From assembly GCA_024679955.1 (NCBI GenBank), contig JAILCQ010000044.1, positions 21,198 to 85,197 on the forward strand: a stretch of DNA of 64,000 nucleotides. Direction: 5' to 3'. Of this stretch, positions 1-9,313 are shown in pieces; position 1 is the first letter of the stretch; each line of letters starts with the position of its first letter. The stretch comes from Bacillota bacterium. GTDB taxonomy: Bacteria > Bacillota > Dehalobacteriia > UBA4068. A model generated the notes under the pieces. That model did no database searches, was not told the origin of the DNA, and saw nothing but the letters and a program-made list of their open reading frames with translations. The position numbers were made by a program, and so were the translations under genes.

Positions 1-222
1 CCCGACGAGGTGGCTACCGCCGCTTTGAGCCGGGAACCCCACCGCCTGGCCATGTATGTAATGGATCTGGCCGCCCAGTTCCACAACTTTTACGGCCAAT
101 GCCATTGCCTGGTGGAGGATAAAGATTTGATGCGGGCCCGCCTGCATCTGATCCAGGCCGTGGCCGGGGCTATTCGCCGGGGCTTGGCCATGCTGGGCGT
201 TTCCGCGCCGGAAAAAATGTAA
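1..222 (+). CDS. argS: Arginyl-tRNA synthetase, C-terminal fragment (truncated by window start)
   Basis: Frame open from base 1; HRLAMYVMDLAAQFHNFYGQCHCLVED...ARLHLIQAVAGAIRRGLAMLGVSAPEKM is a typical DALR anticodon-binding C-terminus of ArgRS. Confidence 0.9.
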   Translation, partial: PDEVATAALSREPHRLAMYVMDLAAQFHNFYGQCHCLVEDKDLMRARLHLIQAVAGAIRRGLAMLGVSAPEKM

Positions 223-223
223 T

Positions 224-1120
224 ATGGCGGCCCGTTTCCTCTATACGGTGGAAGAGGCCGGCCGCTTGGGGGATTTTTTGCGCCGCCTTGGCTATCCACA
301 GGGCCTGTTGGCCTCTTTGCGCCAGGGAGACTGGGTGCGGGTGGACGGCGCGCCCCGGCGGATGATCGAGCCGGTTTTTCCCGGCCAGCAGGTGGAGGTG
401 GTGACGGCGGACCGTCCCTGCCCCCTGACGCCCAATGGGGATTTGCCGGTGGCCGTACTGTACGAGGACGATTGGCTGTGGCTGGCGGATAAGTCGGACG
501 ACATGCTGATGCATCCGGCGGCCAAGGGTTTTGACGATTCTTTGGGCAATTATTTTGCGGCCTGTCATCCTCAGGCCGCTTTTCGTCCCATCGGCCGCCT
601 GGACAGGCATACCACCGGTTTATGCTTGGCGGCCAAGGACAGGCTGACCGCCGCTTTGTTGACGGCCCGGCCGCCGCAAAAGGTGTATTACGCTTTGGCC
701 CAGGGCTTTTTTGCGGAAAAGCAGGGGCGTATCGACGCGCCTTTGCTGCGTTGTCCCGGCCCGCAAATCACCCGGCGGGTGGACAGCCGGGGCCAGGCCA
801 GCGTCACCCGCTATCAGGTTTTGGCCCAGGGAGACAGCCTGTCTCTGCTGCGGCTGATATTGGAAACCGGCCGTACCCATCAGATCCGGGCCCATATGCA
901 ATACGCAGGCCATCCCCTGGCCGGCGACCGGCTGTACGGCGGCGATTGCCGCCTCATCGGCCGCCAGGCTTTGCATGTGGGGCGCTTGTCCTTGCGCCAT
1001 CCCCATACCGGCCGCGGCCTTTGCTTCACCCGGGCCTTGCCGGCGGATATGCGCCGGGCCATGGCGGCGGACAACCTGTTTTCCCCGGAGGCGGAAACGG
1101 ACGCGCCGGAGCCGTTTTAA
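224..1120 (+). CDS. RluA-family pseudouridine synthase
   Basis: GRLDRHTTGLCLAAKD catalytic motif, RTHQIRAHMQYAGHPLAGDRLYGG motif. Confidence 0.9.
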   Translation: MAARFLYTVEEAGRLGDFLRRLGYPQGLLASLRQGDWVRVDGAPRRMIEPVFPGQQVEVVTADRPCPLTPNGDLPVAVLYEDDWLWLADKSDDMLMHPAAKGFDDSLGNYFAACHPQAAFRPIGRLDRHTTGLCLAAKDRLTAALLTARPPQKVYYALAQGFFAEKQGRIDAPLLRCPGPQITRRVDSRGQASVTRYQVLAQGDSLSLLRLILETGRTHQIRAHMQYAGHPLAGDRLYGGDCRLIGRQALHVGRLSLRHPHTGRGLCFTRALPADMRRAMAADNLFSPEAETDAPEPF

Positions 1121-1151
1121 TGGAAAACCAGGCGCTTGCCGGGAATCGATA

Positions 1152-1188
1152 CGCCGGACCCATCCTGACGGAAAGGCCGGCGTTTTTT
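1152..1188 (+). terminator. Putative Rho-independent terminator after the RluA gene
   Basis: CGCCGG...CCGGCG stem followed by TTTTTT. Confidence 0.6.
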
Positions 1189-1499
1189 ATACCGTATGCA
1201 ATCCTTTCTTTTCCTTCTATGCTTCCGCGCTCCACAGATCATGCCCCAGCAGACCTATATCCGGCCAGATACAGCCTATTTTCTGTAGCCGGGCTGCCGG
1301 AAAGGTAAAGCCCTGTTTTGGAAAATTACAGAATAATGTCAAAAAAAATGAAAATTTATCTTGAAAAAGAGAATAAAGTAATATAATATATACTAAACAA
1401 AAAGATATAAAAAACTAACAGAGTAATAAAAAATATCAATAATAATAAAAAAAATAAATATCGATAAAAACAGTAAATTGCTTAACTTTCCAAGTGCTT

Positions 1500-1695
1500 T
1501 CTTCGCGGAAAGATAATAGGGAATGAGGTTGGAATCCTCAGCGATCCGGTCACTGTGAACGGGGAGCGGCCTGCATATGCCATTGTCTTTAGGGATGAGA
1601 AGGCGCAGCGCCGCAAGGAGCCGTGAGCCAGGAAACCTGCTTGGAAAGAAGGATGGATAGCTTCCAGAGAAAGTGCTTCATCTCAATGCCGTTTC
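1500..1695 (+). promoter_or_regulatory. Cobalamin riboswitch
   Basis: Core GGGAATGAGGTTGGAATCCTCAGCGATCCGGTCACTGTGAACGGGGAGC plus the B12 box GAGCCAGGAAACCTGC; boundaries approximate. Confidence 0.9.
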
Positions 1696-1747
1696 TGCGA
1701 CCGTGACCGCTTTGCGCCGCGGTTTCAAGGGTATGTATGGCTTATGC

Positions 1748-1782
1748 GCCGCTTTCTTCCGGGAAAGCGGCTTTTTCTTTTT
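1748..1782 (+). terminator. Intrinsic terminator (expression platform candidate) between riboswitch and ABC operon
   Basis: GCCGCTTTC-ttccgg-GAAAGCGGC stem followed by TTTTTCTTTTT. Confidence 0.8.
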
Positions 1783-1842
1783 GCTTCGGTTTATCCGAAA
1801 GGATCTATATAAATCCATAATTTTAGAAAGGAAAGGAAAAAC

Positions 1843-3477
1843 ATGAACAAAAAATTTTGCATGCTGCTGGTAATCGCCCTTGGGCTGGCGCTTCTATTTA
1901 CGGGATGCGCCTCCGGGAATGCGCCGGGTGCGGCGGATCCTGCGGACGCCTCGTCTGACGCTGCGCCCGACCGGGATACCTCCCAGGTCATCGTCGCCGT
2001 CACCGCCGACTTCTCCGCCGGTTTCGACCCCGTCACCGGCTACGGCCTGCGCTATGATCCCATCCTGCAAAGCCGTCTGGTAAAGACCTGGAACGGTGTG
2101 ATCACCGAAGACCTGGCCACCGACTACAGCGTGGACGACGGCGGCAAAACCTGGCGCTTCCAGCTGCGGGACGACGCCTTCTTCTCCAACGGCGACCAGG
2201 TGAAGGCCTCCGATGCGGCCTTCACCTTCAACGCGGCCAAAGGCGCCGGCGGCAACCTGGATCTTACCAATATGGTAAGCGCCGAGGCCGAGGACGACCT
2301 TACGGTGAAATTCACCCTGGAAAAACCGGACTACACCTTTATTTATCAGGTTTCCAAGCTGGGTATCGTCCCCGAAGCTTTGTATGATGAAAACTACATG
2401 GAAAACCCCGTCGGCTCCGGCCCCTACAAAATGGTACAGTGGGATAAGGGCCAGCAAGCCATCTGGGAATACAATGATTTGTATTATGGCGGCGAGCCCT
2501 CGATCAAACGGATCATCCTGGTCTTCATGGATGAAGACGCCGCTTTCGCCGCCGCCCAAAAGGGCGATGTGGACATGATCGAGACCAATCAGTCCCTGGC
2601 CACCCAAACCATCGACGGCTATTATCTGAAGAACGTGGAAACCATCAACAACTTCGGCATCATTTTCTGCACCGTGCCCGACGAAGGCAAAACCACGGAA
2701 GACGGCAAGAAGATCGGCAACAACGTCACCTGCGACAAAGCCATCCGTCAGGCCATCAGTCTGGGCATCGACCGGGAAGCCATGAATGCGGAAGTGTTCA
2801 ACGGCTACGGCCATCCCTCCGATTCCATGTGCGACCTGATGCCCTGGTTCAATGAAGAAACGGCCTTGAACGACAGCAATTCCGGCCTGGACGTGGCCTG
2901 CAATATCCTGGACGAGGCCGGTTGGGTAGATAACGACGGCGACGGCGTCCGGGAAAAGGACGGCGTAAAAGCGGAATTCGACCTGTATTACACCTCCTCC
3001 AACGGCAACCGCCAGATGGTAGCCATGAACGTGGCCGAGCAGGCCAAAGCCCTGGGCATCAGCGTCGTTCCCAAAGGCGCGGCCAACTCTGATATCCAGG
3101 AGCTGTTCCACAGCGAAGCCTATGTGTTCGGCCGGGGCGACCACACCCCCGTAGAGTTCTACCTGATGTCCTCCACCAATTCCATCGGCGCGGGCTGGAG
3201 CAACAGCGGTTACTATTCCAATCCCACCGTGGACGAATACTTTGATAAAGCTATGGCCTCCGACAATCTGGACGACGTTTATAAATATTACAAACTGGCC
3301 CAATGGGACGGCGCCACCGGCGCCAGCCATATCGGCGACGCCCCCGACGCCTGGTTCGTGCGTCCGGACAACTGCTTCTTTATCCGGGAGGGTCTGGATA
3401 TCGGCACCCAGTCCCTGCATCCTCACGGCGCTTCCCTGCAGGTCTTCAACAATATCCTGGAGTGGAAATGGAACTGA
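1843..3477 (+). CDS. ABC transporter substrate-binding lipoprotein, family 5 (peptide/nickel type)
   Basis: Lipobox LLFTGCASG; SBP_bac_5-like body; first gene of a five-gene ABC operon; RBS AAAGGAAAGG. Confidence 0.88.
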   Translation: MNKKFCMLLVIALGLALLFTGCASGNAPGAADPADASSDAAPDRDTSQVIVAVTADFSAGFDPVTGYGLRYDPILQSRLVKTWNGVITEDLATDYSVDDGGKTWRFQLRDDAFFSNGDQVKASDAAFTFNAAKGAGGNLDLTNMVSAEAEDDLTVKFTLEKPDYTFIYQVSKLGIVPEALYDENYMENPVGSGPYKMVQWDKGQQAIWEYNDLYYGGEPSIKRIILVFMDEDAAFAAAQKGDVDMIETNQSLATQTIDGYYLKNVETINNFGIIFCTVPDEGKTTEDGKKIGNNVTCDKAIRQAISLGIDREAMNAEVFNGYGHPSDSMCDLMPWFNEETALNDSNSGLDVACNILDEAGWVDNDGDGVREKDGVKAEFDLYYTSSNGNRQMVAMNVAEQAKALGISVVPKGAANSDIQELFHSEAYVFGRGDHTPVEFYLMSSTNSIGAGWSNSGYYSNPTVDEYFDKAMASDNLDDVYKYYKLAQWDGATGASHIGDAPDAWFVRPDNCFFIREGLDIGTQSLHPHGASLQVFNNILEWKWN

Positions 3478-3544
3478 AACGCCTGCGGTAAGCGTATCCG
3501 CCGCATAGGGCGGGTACCGGCTGTCTGAGAAGGGATGTGACCGG

Positions 3545-4531
3545 TTGAACAGCGGACTTTGGAAAGGCTTAGGAACGAATTTTATAAAAATGCTCCTGCT
3601 GCTGCTGGCCGTAAGCGTGGTGACTTTCCTCCTGGTGGAGCTTTCGCCCATAGACGCGGTGAGCTCCTACATCGGGGAGAACGGCGTAAGCGACGAGCAA
3701 AGGGAGATCATTACGGAATACTGGGGGCTGAACGATCCTCCTACGGTGCGCTATGTAAAATGGATCACCAACATCCTTCACGGGGACATGGGTACTTCCA
3801 TGGTCTACCGGCAGCCCGTCATCAAAGTGATAGGGGAGCGCTTTAAGCTCTCCCTTATCCTGATGGCCGTCTCCTGGGTGGTCTCCGGGCTGTTCGGCCT
3901 GCTGTTGGGGATCATAGCCGCCGTCTATAAAGGCAGGGTGGTGGACAAGATCATCAGGGTCTACTGCCTGCTGCTGGAGTCCAGTCCGGCTTTCTGGATC
4001 GGCATCGTGCTGCTGCTGTTTTTTGCCGTCTACCTGGATATTCTGCCCATGGGGCTGGCCGCCCCCATCGGCATGTCCATAGAAGAGGCGACGCTGCCGC
4101 AGCGCATCTACCATCTGGTGCTGCCGGCCTTGGCCCTGATGCTGACGGGCATATCCAAGATCGCCCTACAGACCCGGGAAAAGATGATACAGGTGTTCGA
4201 GAGCGATTTCGCCCTGTTTGCCAGGACCCGGGGCGAGGGCAAATGGACCTTCGTACGCAGGCACGGCCTGCGCAACATCTTGCTGCCTTTTATCACGCTG
4301 CAGTTCGGCTCCATCAGCGAGCTGTTCGGCGGCTCGGTGCTGGCGGAAAGCGTATTTACCTATCCGGGGCTGGGCGAGGCTACCGTGCAGTCCGGTCTTC
4401 GGGGGGACATGCCGCTGTTTCTCGGCATTGCGCTGTTTTCCGCGCTGTTCGTCTTCTGCGGCAACCTGATCGCCAATATACTCTATGCCGTGGTTGACCC
4501 GCGGATCCGGGAAGGGGGAAGATTCCAATGA
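3545..4531 (+). CDS. ABC transporter permease, DppB/NikB-like (TTG start)
   Basis: Multi-TM protein with the ESVFTYPGLGEATV motif typical of OppB/DppB permeases. Confidence 0.88.
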   Translation: MNSGLWKGLGTNFIKMLLLLLAVSVVTFLLVELSPIDAVSSYIGENGVSDEQREIITEYWGLNDPPTVRYVKWITNILHGDMGTSMVYRQPVIKVIGERFKLSLILMAVSWVVSGLFGLLLGIIAAVYKGRVVDKIIRVYCLLLESSPAFWIGIVLLLFFAVYLDILPMGLAAPIGMSIEEATLPQRIYHLVLPALALMLTGISKIALQTREKMIQVFESDFALFARTRGEGKWTFVRRHGLRNILLPFITLQFGSISELFGGSVLAESVFTYPGLGEATVQSGLRGDMPLFLGIALFSALFVFCGNLIANILYAVVDPRIREGGRFQ

Positions 4532-5379
4532 AGAAAACTCCCGTTCTGACAGGACACGGCCTGCGGAACCGCCGTTCCCAAACGATTTTTATCGTTACCG
4601 TGGCTTTGGCCACTCTGATCCTCATCACCGTGGCCGGGCTCACCATGGACCCGGAAAAATACGCTACGGACTTTTCCGTCAAAAACCAGGCCCCTTCCGC
4701 AGAGCATCTGTTCGGCACGGACTGGATGGGCCGGGATATGCTGATGCGCACCGTAAAAGGGCTTTCCACCAGCATTTACATCGGCCTGCTGGCCTCCATC
4801 GTCACCTCCGTGCTGGCCTTGTTCCTGGGGGTGCTGGCCGGCACCATCGGCCGCTGGGCCACCACCGCCTTCAACTGGATGGTGGATCTGTTCATGGGCG
4901 TGCCCCATCTGATATTGCTGATCCTCATCTCCATACTGCTGGGCCGGGGGGCCCGGGGCGTGATGATCGGCGTGATCGTCACCCACTGGTGCCCGTTGGG
5001 CCGTATCGTGCAGGCGGAGATCATGTCTCTGAAAAACTCCCAGTATGTGCAGGCCGCCGTGCGCATGGGCAAATCCAAGTGGTGGGTGGCCATGCGCCAC
5101 ATGCTGCCCCATGTGATCCCCCAGTTTATCGTGGGGCTGGTGCTGATGTTCCCCCATGCCATCATGCACGAGGCTTCCATCACCTTCCTGGGTTTCGGCC
5201 TGCCGCCGGAGCAGCCCGCCATCGGCGTCATTCTCTCCGAGTCGATGAAATATCTCACCACCGGCATCTGGTGGCTGGCATTGCTGCCTGGCCTGAGCCT
5301 TCTGGCGATCGTTGTGCTGTTTGAGGAGATCGGCAGCAATCTGCGCCTGCTGATCGACCCCTTCAGCGCGCAGGAATAA
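4528..5379 (+). CDS. ABC transporter permease, DppC/NikC-like
   Basis: HLFGTDWMGRDMLMR motif and the EASITFLGFGLPPEQPAIGVIL motif; 4-bp overlap with previous gene. Confidence 0.9.
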   Translation: MKKTPVLTGHGLRNRRSQTIFIVTVALATLILITVAGLTMDPEKYATDFSVKNQAPSAEHLFGTDWMGRDMLMRTVKGLSTSIYIGLLASIVTSVLALFLGVLAGTIGRWATTAFNWMVDLFMGVPHLILLILISILLGRGARGVMIGVIVTHWCPLGRIVQAEIMSLKNSQYVQAAVRMGKSKWWVAMRHMLPHVIPQFIVGLVLMFPHAIMHEASITFLGFGLPPEQPAIGVILSESMKYLTTGIWWLALLPGLSLLAIVVLFEEIGSNLRLLIDPFSAQE

Positions 5380-5392
5380 CGGGAGGCGCAAT

Positions 5393-6202
5393 ATGGGAAA
5401 AACGATTTTGGAAGTAAAAGACCTCTCCGTCAGCTTTCGCATGTATGACAGGGGCCTGACCCAATATGATCTGAATGTTATCAGCAACCTGTCCGTGACG
5501 GTAAACGAAGGGGAGATCATGGTGATCGTCGGCTCTTCGGGCAGCGGCAAAAGCGTGTTGGCCCATGCCGTGCTGGGCATACTGCCCAGCAACGCCCAAA
5601 TCAGCGGCGAGATCAACTATGACGGCAAGCCCCTTACGGCCGCCGTGCGCAAAGAAAAGGTGGGATCGGAAATCATCATGATCCCCCAATCCGTCACCTA
5701 TCTGGACCCCCTGATGAAGGTGGGCCGTCAGGTGCAGGGCCTGAAAGGCTCCAAGGCCATGCAGCAGCAGGCCTTTCGCCGCTACGGCCTGAAGGACAGC
5801 GTGGCCGGGATGTACCCCTTTCAGCTTTCCGGCGGCATGACGCGGCGGGTGCTGATTTCCACGGCCACCATTTCCGACGCCCGGCTGATCCTGGCCGACG
5901 AGCCCACGCCGGGCCTGAGCCAGGACATCGCGGAGGAAACCATGCGCAACTTCCGGGAGCTGGCCGACGAGGGCCGGGGCATATTGATGATCACCCACGA
6001 CATCGATATCGCCCTGTTGGTGGCGGACCGGATCGCCGTGTTTTACGACGGCAGGACGGTGGACGTCTGCAACCGGGAGGACTTTCTCAAAGGCGGCGAC
6101 GCCTTGAAACACCCCTACACCCGGGCCCTGTGGGCCGCGCTGCCGCGGAACGGCTTTCAGGCCGTGGCGCCGGAAGATTTTATGAAGGAGGACCAGCCAT
6201 GA
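5393..6202 (+). CDS. ABC transporter ATP-binding protein, DppD/NikD-like
   Basis: Walker A GSSGSGKS, signature LSGGMTRRV, Walker B ARLILADEPTPGL. Confidence 0.9.
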   Translation: MGKTILEVKDLSVSFRMYDRGLTQYDLNVISNLSVTVNEGEIMVIVGSSGSGKSVLAHAVLGILPSNAQISGEINYDGKPLTAAVRKEKVGSEIIMIPQSVTYLDPLMKVGRQVQGLKGSKAMQQQAFRRYGLKDSVAGMYPFQLSGGMTRRVLISTATISDARLILADEPTPGLSQDIAEETMRNFRELADEGRGILMITHDIDIALLVADRIAVFYDGRTVDVCNREDFLKGGDALKHPYTRALWAALPRNGFQAVAPEDFMKEDQP

Positions 6203-6855
6203 CGGAAGAAACGGCCGCCGCAAAACGAGTGTTGCTGGAGGCAAAAGACGTTAGTTTTCGTTACGGTTCCGGGCCCTGGATCCTGCGGAACGTCTATCTG
6301 AAAATATACGAAGGGGAACGGGTGGGCCTGGTGGGCCCCTCGGGCTACGGCAAAAGCACCCTGTCCCGCATCCTTTCCGGCTATGAAAAGCCTACCAAGG
6401 GGCAGGTGCTGTGGAAGGGCGCGCCCCTGCCCAAGGAAGGCTACTGCCCGCTGCAGATGATATACCAGCACCCGGAAAAGGCGGTGAACCCCCGGTGGCG
6501 CCTGCAGGACACGCTGAACGAGGCCTGGACCCCCGACGACGAATTGCTGGCGGCCCTGCGCATCAACAAGGAGCTTTGGTTCCGCCGCTGGCCCAACGAG
6601 CTTTCCGGCGGCGAATTGCAGCGTTTCTGCGTGGCCCGGGTGCTGGGCCCGCAGACGGAATTCATTATCGCCGATGAAATGAGTACCATGCTGGACGCCA
6701 TCACCCAGGCGCAGATATGGAATGTGCTTTTGGACGTCGCGCGCAAACGCGGCCTGGGTATGCTGGTGATCACCCACAGTATGGCTTTGGCCGAGAAGGT
6801 ATGCACCCGCATCGTCGACCTGGCCGAGCTGAATATGGTGGGCCACGACGCATAA
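6199..6855 (+). CDS. ABC transporter ATP-binding protein, DppF/NikE-like
   Basis: ATG at 6199 overlaps previous stop; Walker A GPSGYGKST, signature LSGGELQRF, Walker B EFIIADEMSTMLD. Confidence 0.9.
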   Translation: MTEETAAAKRVLLEAKDVSFRYGSGPWILRNVYLKIYEGERVGLVGPSGYGKSTLSRILSGYEKPTKGQVLWKGAPLPKEGYCPLQMIYQHPEKAVNPRWRLQDTLNEAWTPDDELLAALRINKELWFRRWPNELSGGELQRFCVARVLGPQTEFIIADEMSTMLDAITQAQIWNVLLDVARKRGLGMLVITHSMALAEKVCTRIVDLAELNMVGHDA

Positions 6856-6867
6856 AAGCGCCGGCAG

Positions 6868-6903
6868 AAAAAAGGGGACCGTCACAAGGACGGTCCCCTT
6901 TTT
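6868..6903 (+). terminator. Intrinsic terminator of the ABC operon
   Basis: AAAAGGGGACCGTC-acaag-GACGGTCCCCTTTTT. Confidence 0.85.
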
Positions 6904-6976
6904 GTGGAGAATGCGGCGGGAATAATCCCGCCGCACAATATAGTGTCATTGAGTTCCTAATTCAGATTGCGTCAAA

Positions 6977-7891
6977 TTATTTTAGCACGCATGTCCCGCA
7001 TGGCTGCAGGTTACGGGCGTCCACTTCATCCCAGGTTATCTCATGGCTGTATTTTCCGGCACATTCTGCTTCATAATGATATTTGGTGCTGTTGGAGCCG
7101 CCTGTGTATACATGCCCGTGGTAGTTTTCCTCCCCTACGATTTTCCGTTCTGCAGAAGCGGCGTTCCTGGTGGGGGTTACATCCACAGTATTGTTGGGGA
7201 TCAAGGGGAGGCTATTGGCGAGGTTCAGAGTGACGCTCTTGCGGAGGTTCGTATCCACCATTCTGGTGACCAGCGCGGCGACCTCCGATCTTTTGATATC
7301 GGATCGGGGGTTGAAGGTACCCTTGTCGTCGCTGCCGGTCAGTATCCCGGCGCGATAGAGTTTATAAATATCCGCGGCCTGGGCGTCCGTTGTCTTGACG
7401 TCGGGAATGGCGTTATCTTCCACGGTATTGATGGCCGGCAGGGCGCTGTCGGGAAGCGCCTTGGCCATGATGGCCGCGTATTGCGTGCGCGTCGCCTTGG
7501 CCGTCATGTTCGCGTATTCGCCGGCTTGGATGATGCCATTGGCTGCCGCGTAATCCACGTAAACCTGATACCAGGGATCGCTCTGCGGGAAATTCGCTTC
7601 GCCGGTATAGTAAATGCTGTGGATGCGGCAGGCAAGGGTGATCGCCGCCGCGATATTGACGCTGCCGTCAGGGGAAAACCTGTTTTCGGATTCGCCTTTT
7701 ACCAGGTCCAGTTCATAAGCCGTTTTCACGCTTTCGGCATACCAGCTTGCGGCTGCAACGTCGGTGAATTTGCCGGCGGGATAGGCGTTGACCTTCGTAA
7801 AGTTGGAAAGCCCCTCTGCCGCCAGCGCCGTTGCCGTCATGCTGAAAACCAGCGCAAAGGCCAGTATAAATGAGATTACTCGCTTTTTCAC
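6977..7891 (-). CDS. SLH-domain secreted protein with C-terminal Cys/His cassette
   Basis: Start chosen at GTG 7891 behind GGAGGATACC; signal peptide VKKRVISFILAFALVFSMTATALA; SLH repeats (FTDVAAASWYAESVKTAYELDLVKG..., KTTDAQAADIYKLYRAGILTGSDDKGTFNPRSDIKRSEVAALVTRM); C-terminus YHYEAECAGKYSHEITWDEVDARNLQPCGTC. Confidence 0.85.
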   Translation of the reverse strand: MKKRVISFILAFALVFSMTATALAAEGLSNFTKVNAYPAGKFTDVAAASWYAESVKTAYELDLVKGESENRFSPDGSVNIAAAITLACRIHSIYYTGEANFPQSDPWYQVYVDYAAANGIIQAGEYANMTAKATRTQYAAIMAKALPDSALPAINTVEDNAIPDVKTTDAQAADIYKLYRAGILTGSDDKGTFNPRSDIKRSEVAALVTRMVDTNLRKSVTLNLANSLPLIPNNTVDVTPTRNAASAERKIVGEENYHGHVYTGGSNSTKYHYEAECAGKYSHEITWDEVDARNLQPCGTCVLK

Positions 7892-7934
7892 GTCGGTATC
7901 CTCCTTTTCTCTACCGTAATACATTCTTACAAGC

Positions 7935-7963
7935 ATTATACGATGGTAGTAACCATCGGTCAA
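7935..7963 (-). promoter_or_regulatory. Sigma-A-type promoter for the SLH gene with an inverted repeat in the spacer
   Basis: Minus strand TTGACC-17 nt-TATAAT; spacer contains GATGGT-tact-ACCATC. Confidence 0.7.
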
Positions 7964-7967
7964 GCCC

Positions 7968-8003
7968 GAAAACAAAGCCTCCCCCGGCTATACCGGGGGA
8001 GGC
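7968..8003 (-). terminator. Intrinsic terminator downstream of the aminotransferase gene
   Basis: GCCTCCCCCGG/CCGGGGGAGGC stem followed on the minus strand by TTTGTTTT. Confidence 0.65.
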
Positions 8004-8092
8004 TCTTGGTCAATGTTGAACAAAATCAAAAAGCAATGCGCTTCCTGTTTACGCCATAGGCAGATTCGCTATGTTTTGCCTCTCCGCCTTGG

Positions 8093-9313
8093 TCAGAAGG
8101 AAACGGCTTTTTCCCCGTTCAGGGCAAAGGCCGGCTTGGCGGCGGCGATTTGGTCTTTGCGGCATTTTTTGACGAAGGATTCGATACGGTTCATGGCTTC
8201 CCGCAGGGTGTCCATATCGTAGGCGTAGGAGATGCGGACAAAACCTTCGCCGCCTGCGCCGAAGGCGCTGCCGGGGATCACCGCCACCCGGCCTTCCTCC
8301 ATCAGTCTTTCGCAAAATTCCAGCGAGGTCATGCCGGTTTCCCGGATGCTGGGCAGGATATAAAAGGCGCCCTCCGGCTTGACGCAGGGCAGGCCGATCT
8401 CGCAAATGCGCCGGTAGACGAAATCCCGTCTTTGCCGGTAGGCGGCGGTCATTTTCGCCACGTCCTCCTGGCAATGGTTCAAAGCGGCCAGGGCCGCATA
8501 CTGGGCCACGCCGGAGGCGCACATCACCGAGTATTGATGCACTTTGTGAATGGGGTCGATCAAATAGGTGGGGCCGCAAACATAGCCCAAACGCCAGCCG
8601 GTCATGGCATGGGCCTTGGAAAAGCCGGATAAATACAGGGTCCGTTCCCGCATGCCCGGTTGCTGTACGATGCAGGGATGATGCTCGCTGTAGCTCAGTT
8701 CGGCATAGATTTCGTCGGTGATGACGATGATATTGGTTTCCGCCACCACCTGGGCGATCTGCCGGTAGTCTTCTTCGGTCATATCCACGCCGGTGGGATT
8801 GTTGGGATAATTGAGCAGCAGTATTTTGGTGCGGGGGGTGATGGCCTGCCGCAGCTTTTCCGCGGTGAGCTTAAAGCCTTCTTCCAAAGTGGTGATCACC
8901 GGCACCACTTTGCCGCCCACCAATTCGATGATCGGTTCGTAGCAGGAGAAGGTGGGCTCCGGCACGATCACTTCGTCGCCGTCTTCGATAAACGCCCGCA
9001 CGCTGCTGTCAAAAGCCTCGGAGCCGCCCACGGTGATCAAAACCTCTTCCGGCGCATAGTCCAATTGGAAACGCTTGCGCAAATAAGCGCTGGTGGCGCT
9101 GCGCAATTCCCACAAGCCTTCGCTGGCCGGGTAATGGGTATAGCCTTTTTCGATGGCCGCCATGGCCGCCGCCGCCGCTTTGGCCGGGGTGTCGAAATCC
9201 GGTTCGCCCAGGCCCAGAGAAATCACGTCCTCAGGCAAAGAAAAAAATTTGCCAATGCCCAGAGGAGCGATGGCCGCCAGTTTTTTGGATTGCGCTTTGA
9301 TTGGATCAAACAT
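8093..9313 (-). CDS. PLP-dependent aminotransferase class I/II
   Basis: MFDPIKAQSKKLAAIAPLGIGKFFSL...; NPNNPTG-like LNYPNNPTGVD, SGFSKAHAMTGWRLGY PLP-lysine region; start at 9313 chosen on alignment-like grounds. Confidence 0.88.
   Translation of the reverse strand: MFDPIKAQSKKLAAIAPLGIGKFFSLPEDVISLGLGEPDFDTPAKAAAAAMAAIEKGYTHYPASEGLWELRSATSAYLRKRFQLDYAPEEVLITVGGSEAFDSSVRAFIEDGDEVIVPEPTFSCYEPIIELVGGKVVPVITTLEEGFKLTAEKLRQAITPRTKILLLNYPNNPTGVDMTEEDYRQIAQVVAETNIIVITDEIYAELSYSEHHPCIVQQPGMRERTLYLSGFSKAHAMTGWRLGYVCGPTYLIDPIHKVHQYSVMCASGVAQYAALAALNHCQEDVAKMTAAYRQRRDFVYRRICEIGLPCVKPEGAFYILPSIRETGMTSLEFCERLMEEGRVAVIPGSAFGAGGEGFVRISYAYDMDTLREAMNRIESFVKKCRKDQIAAAKPAFALNGEKAVSF

Noticed and set aside
1894-3651. 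585-aa minus-strand ORF opposite the ABC substrate-binding gene
   Set aside because: Antisense shadow of a clear SBP_bac_5-type lipoprotein.
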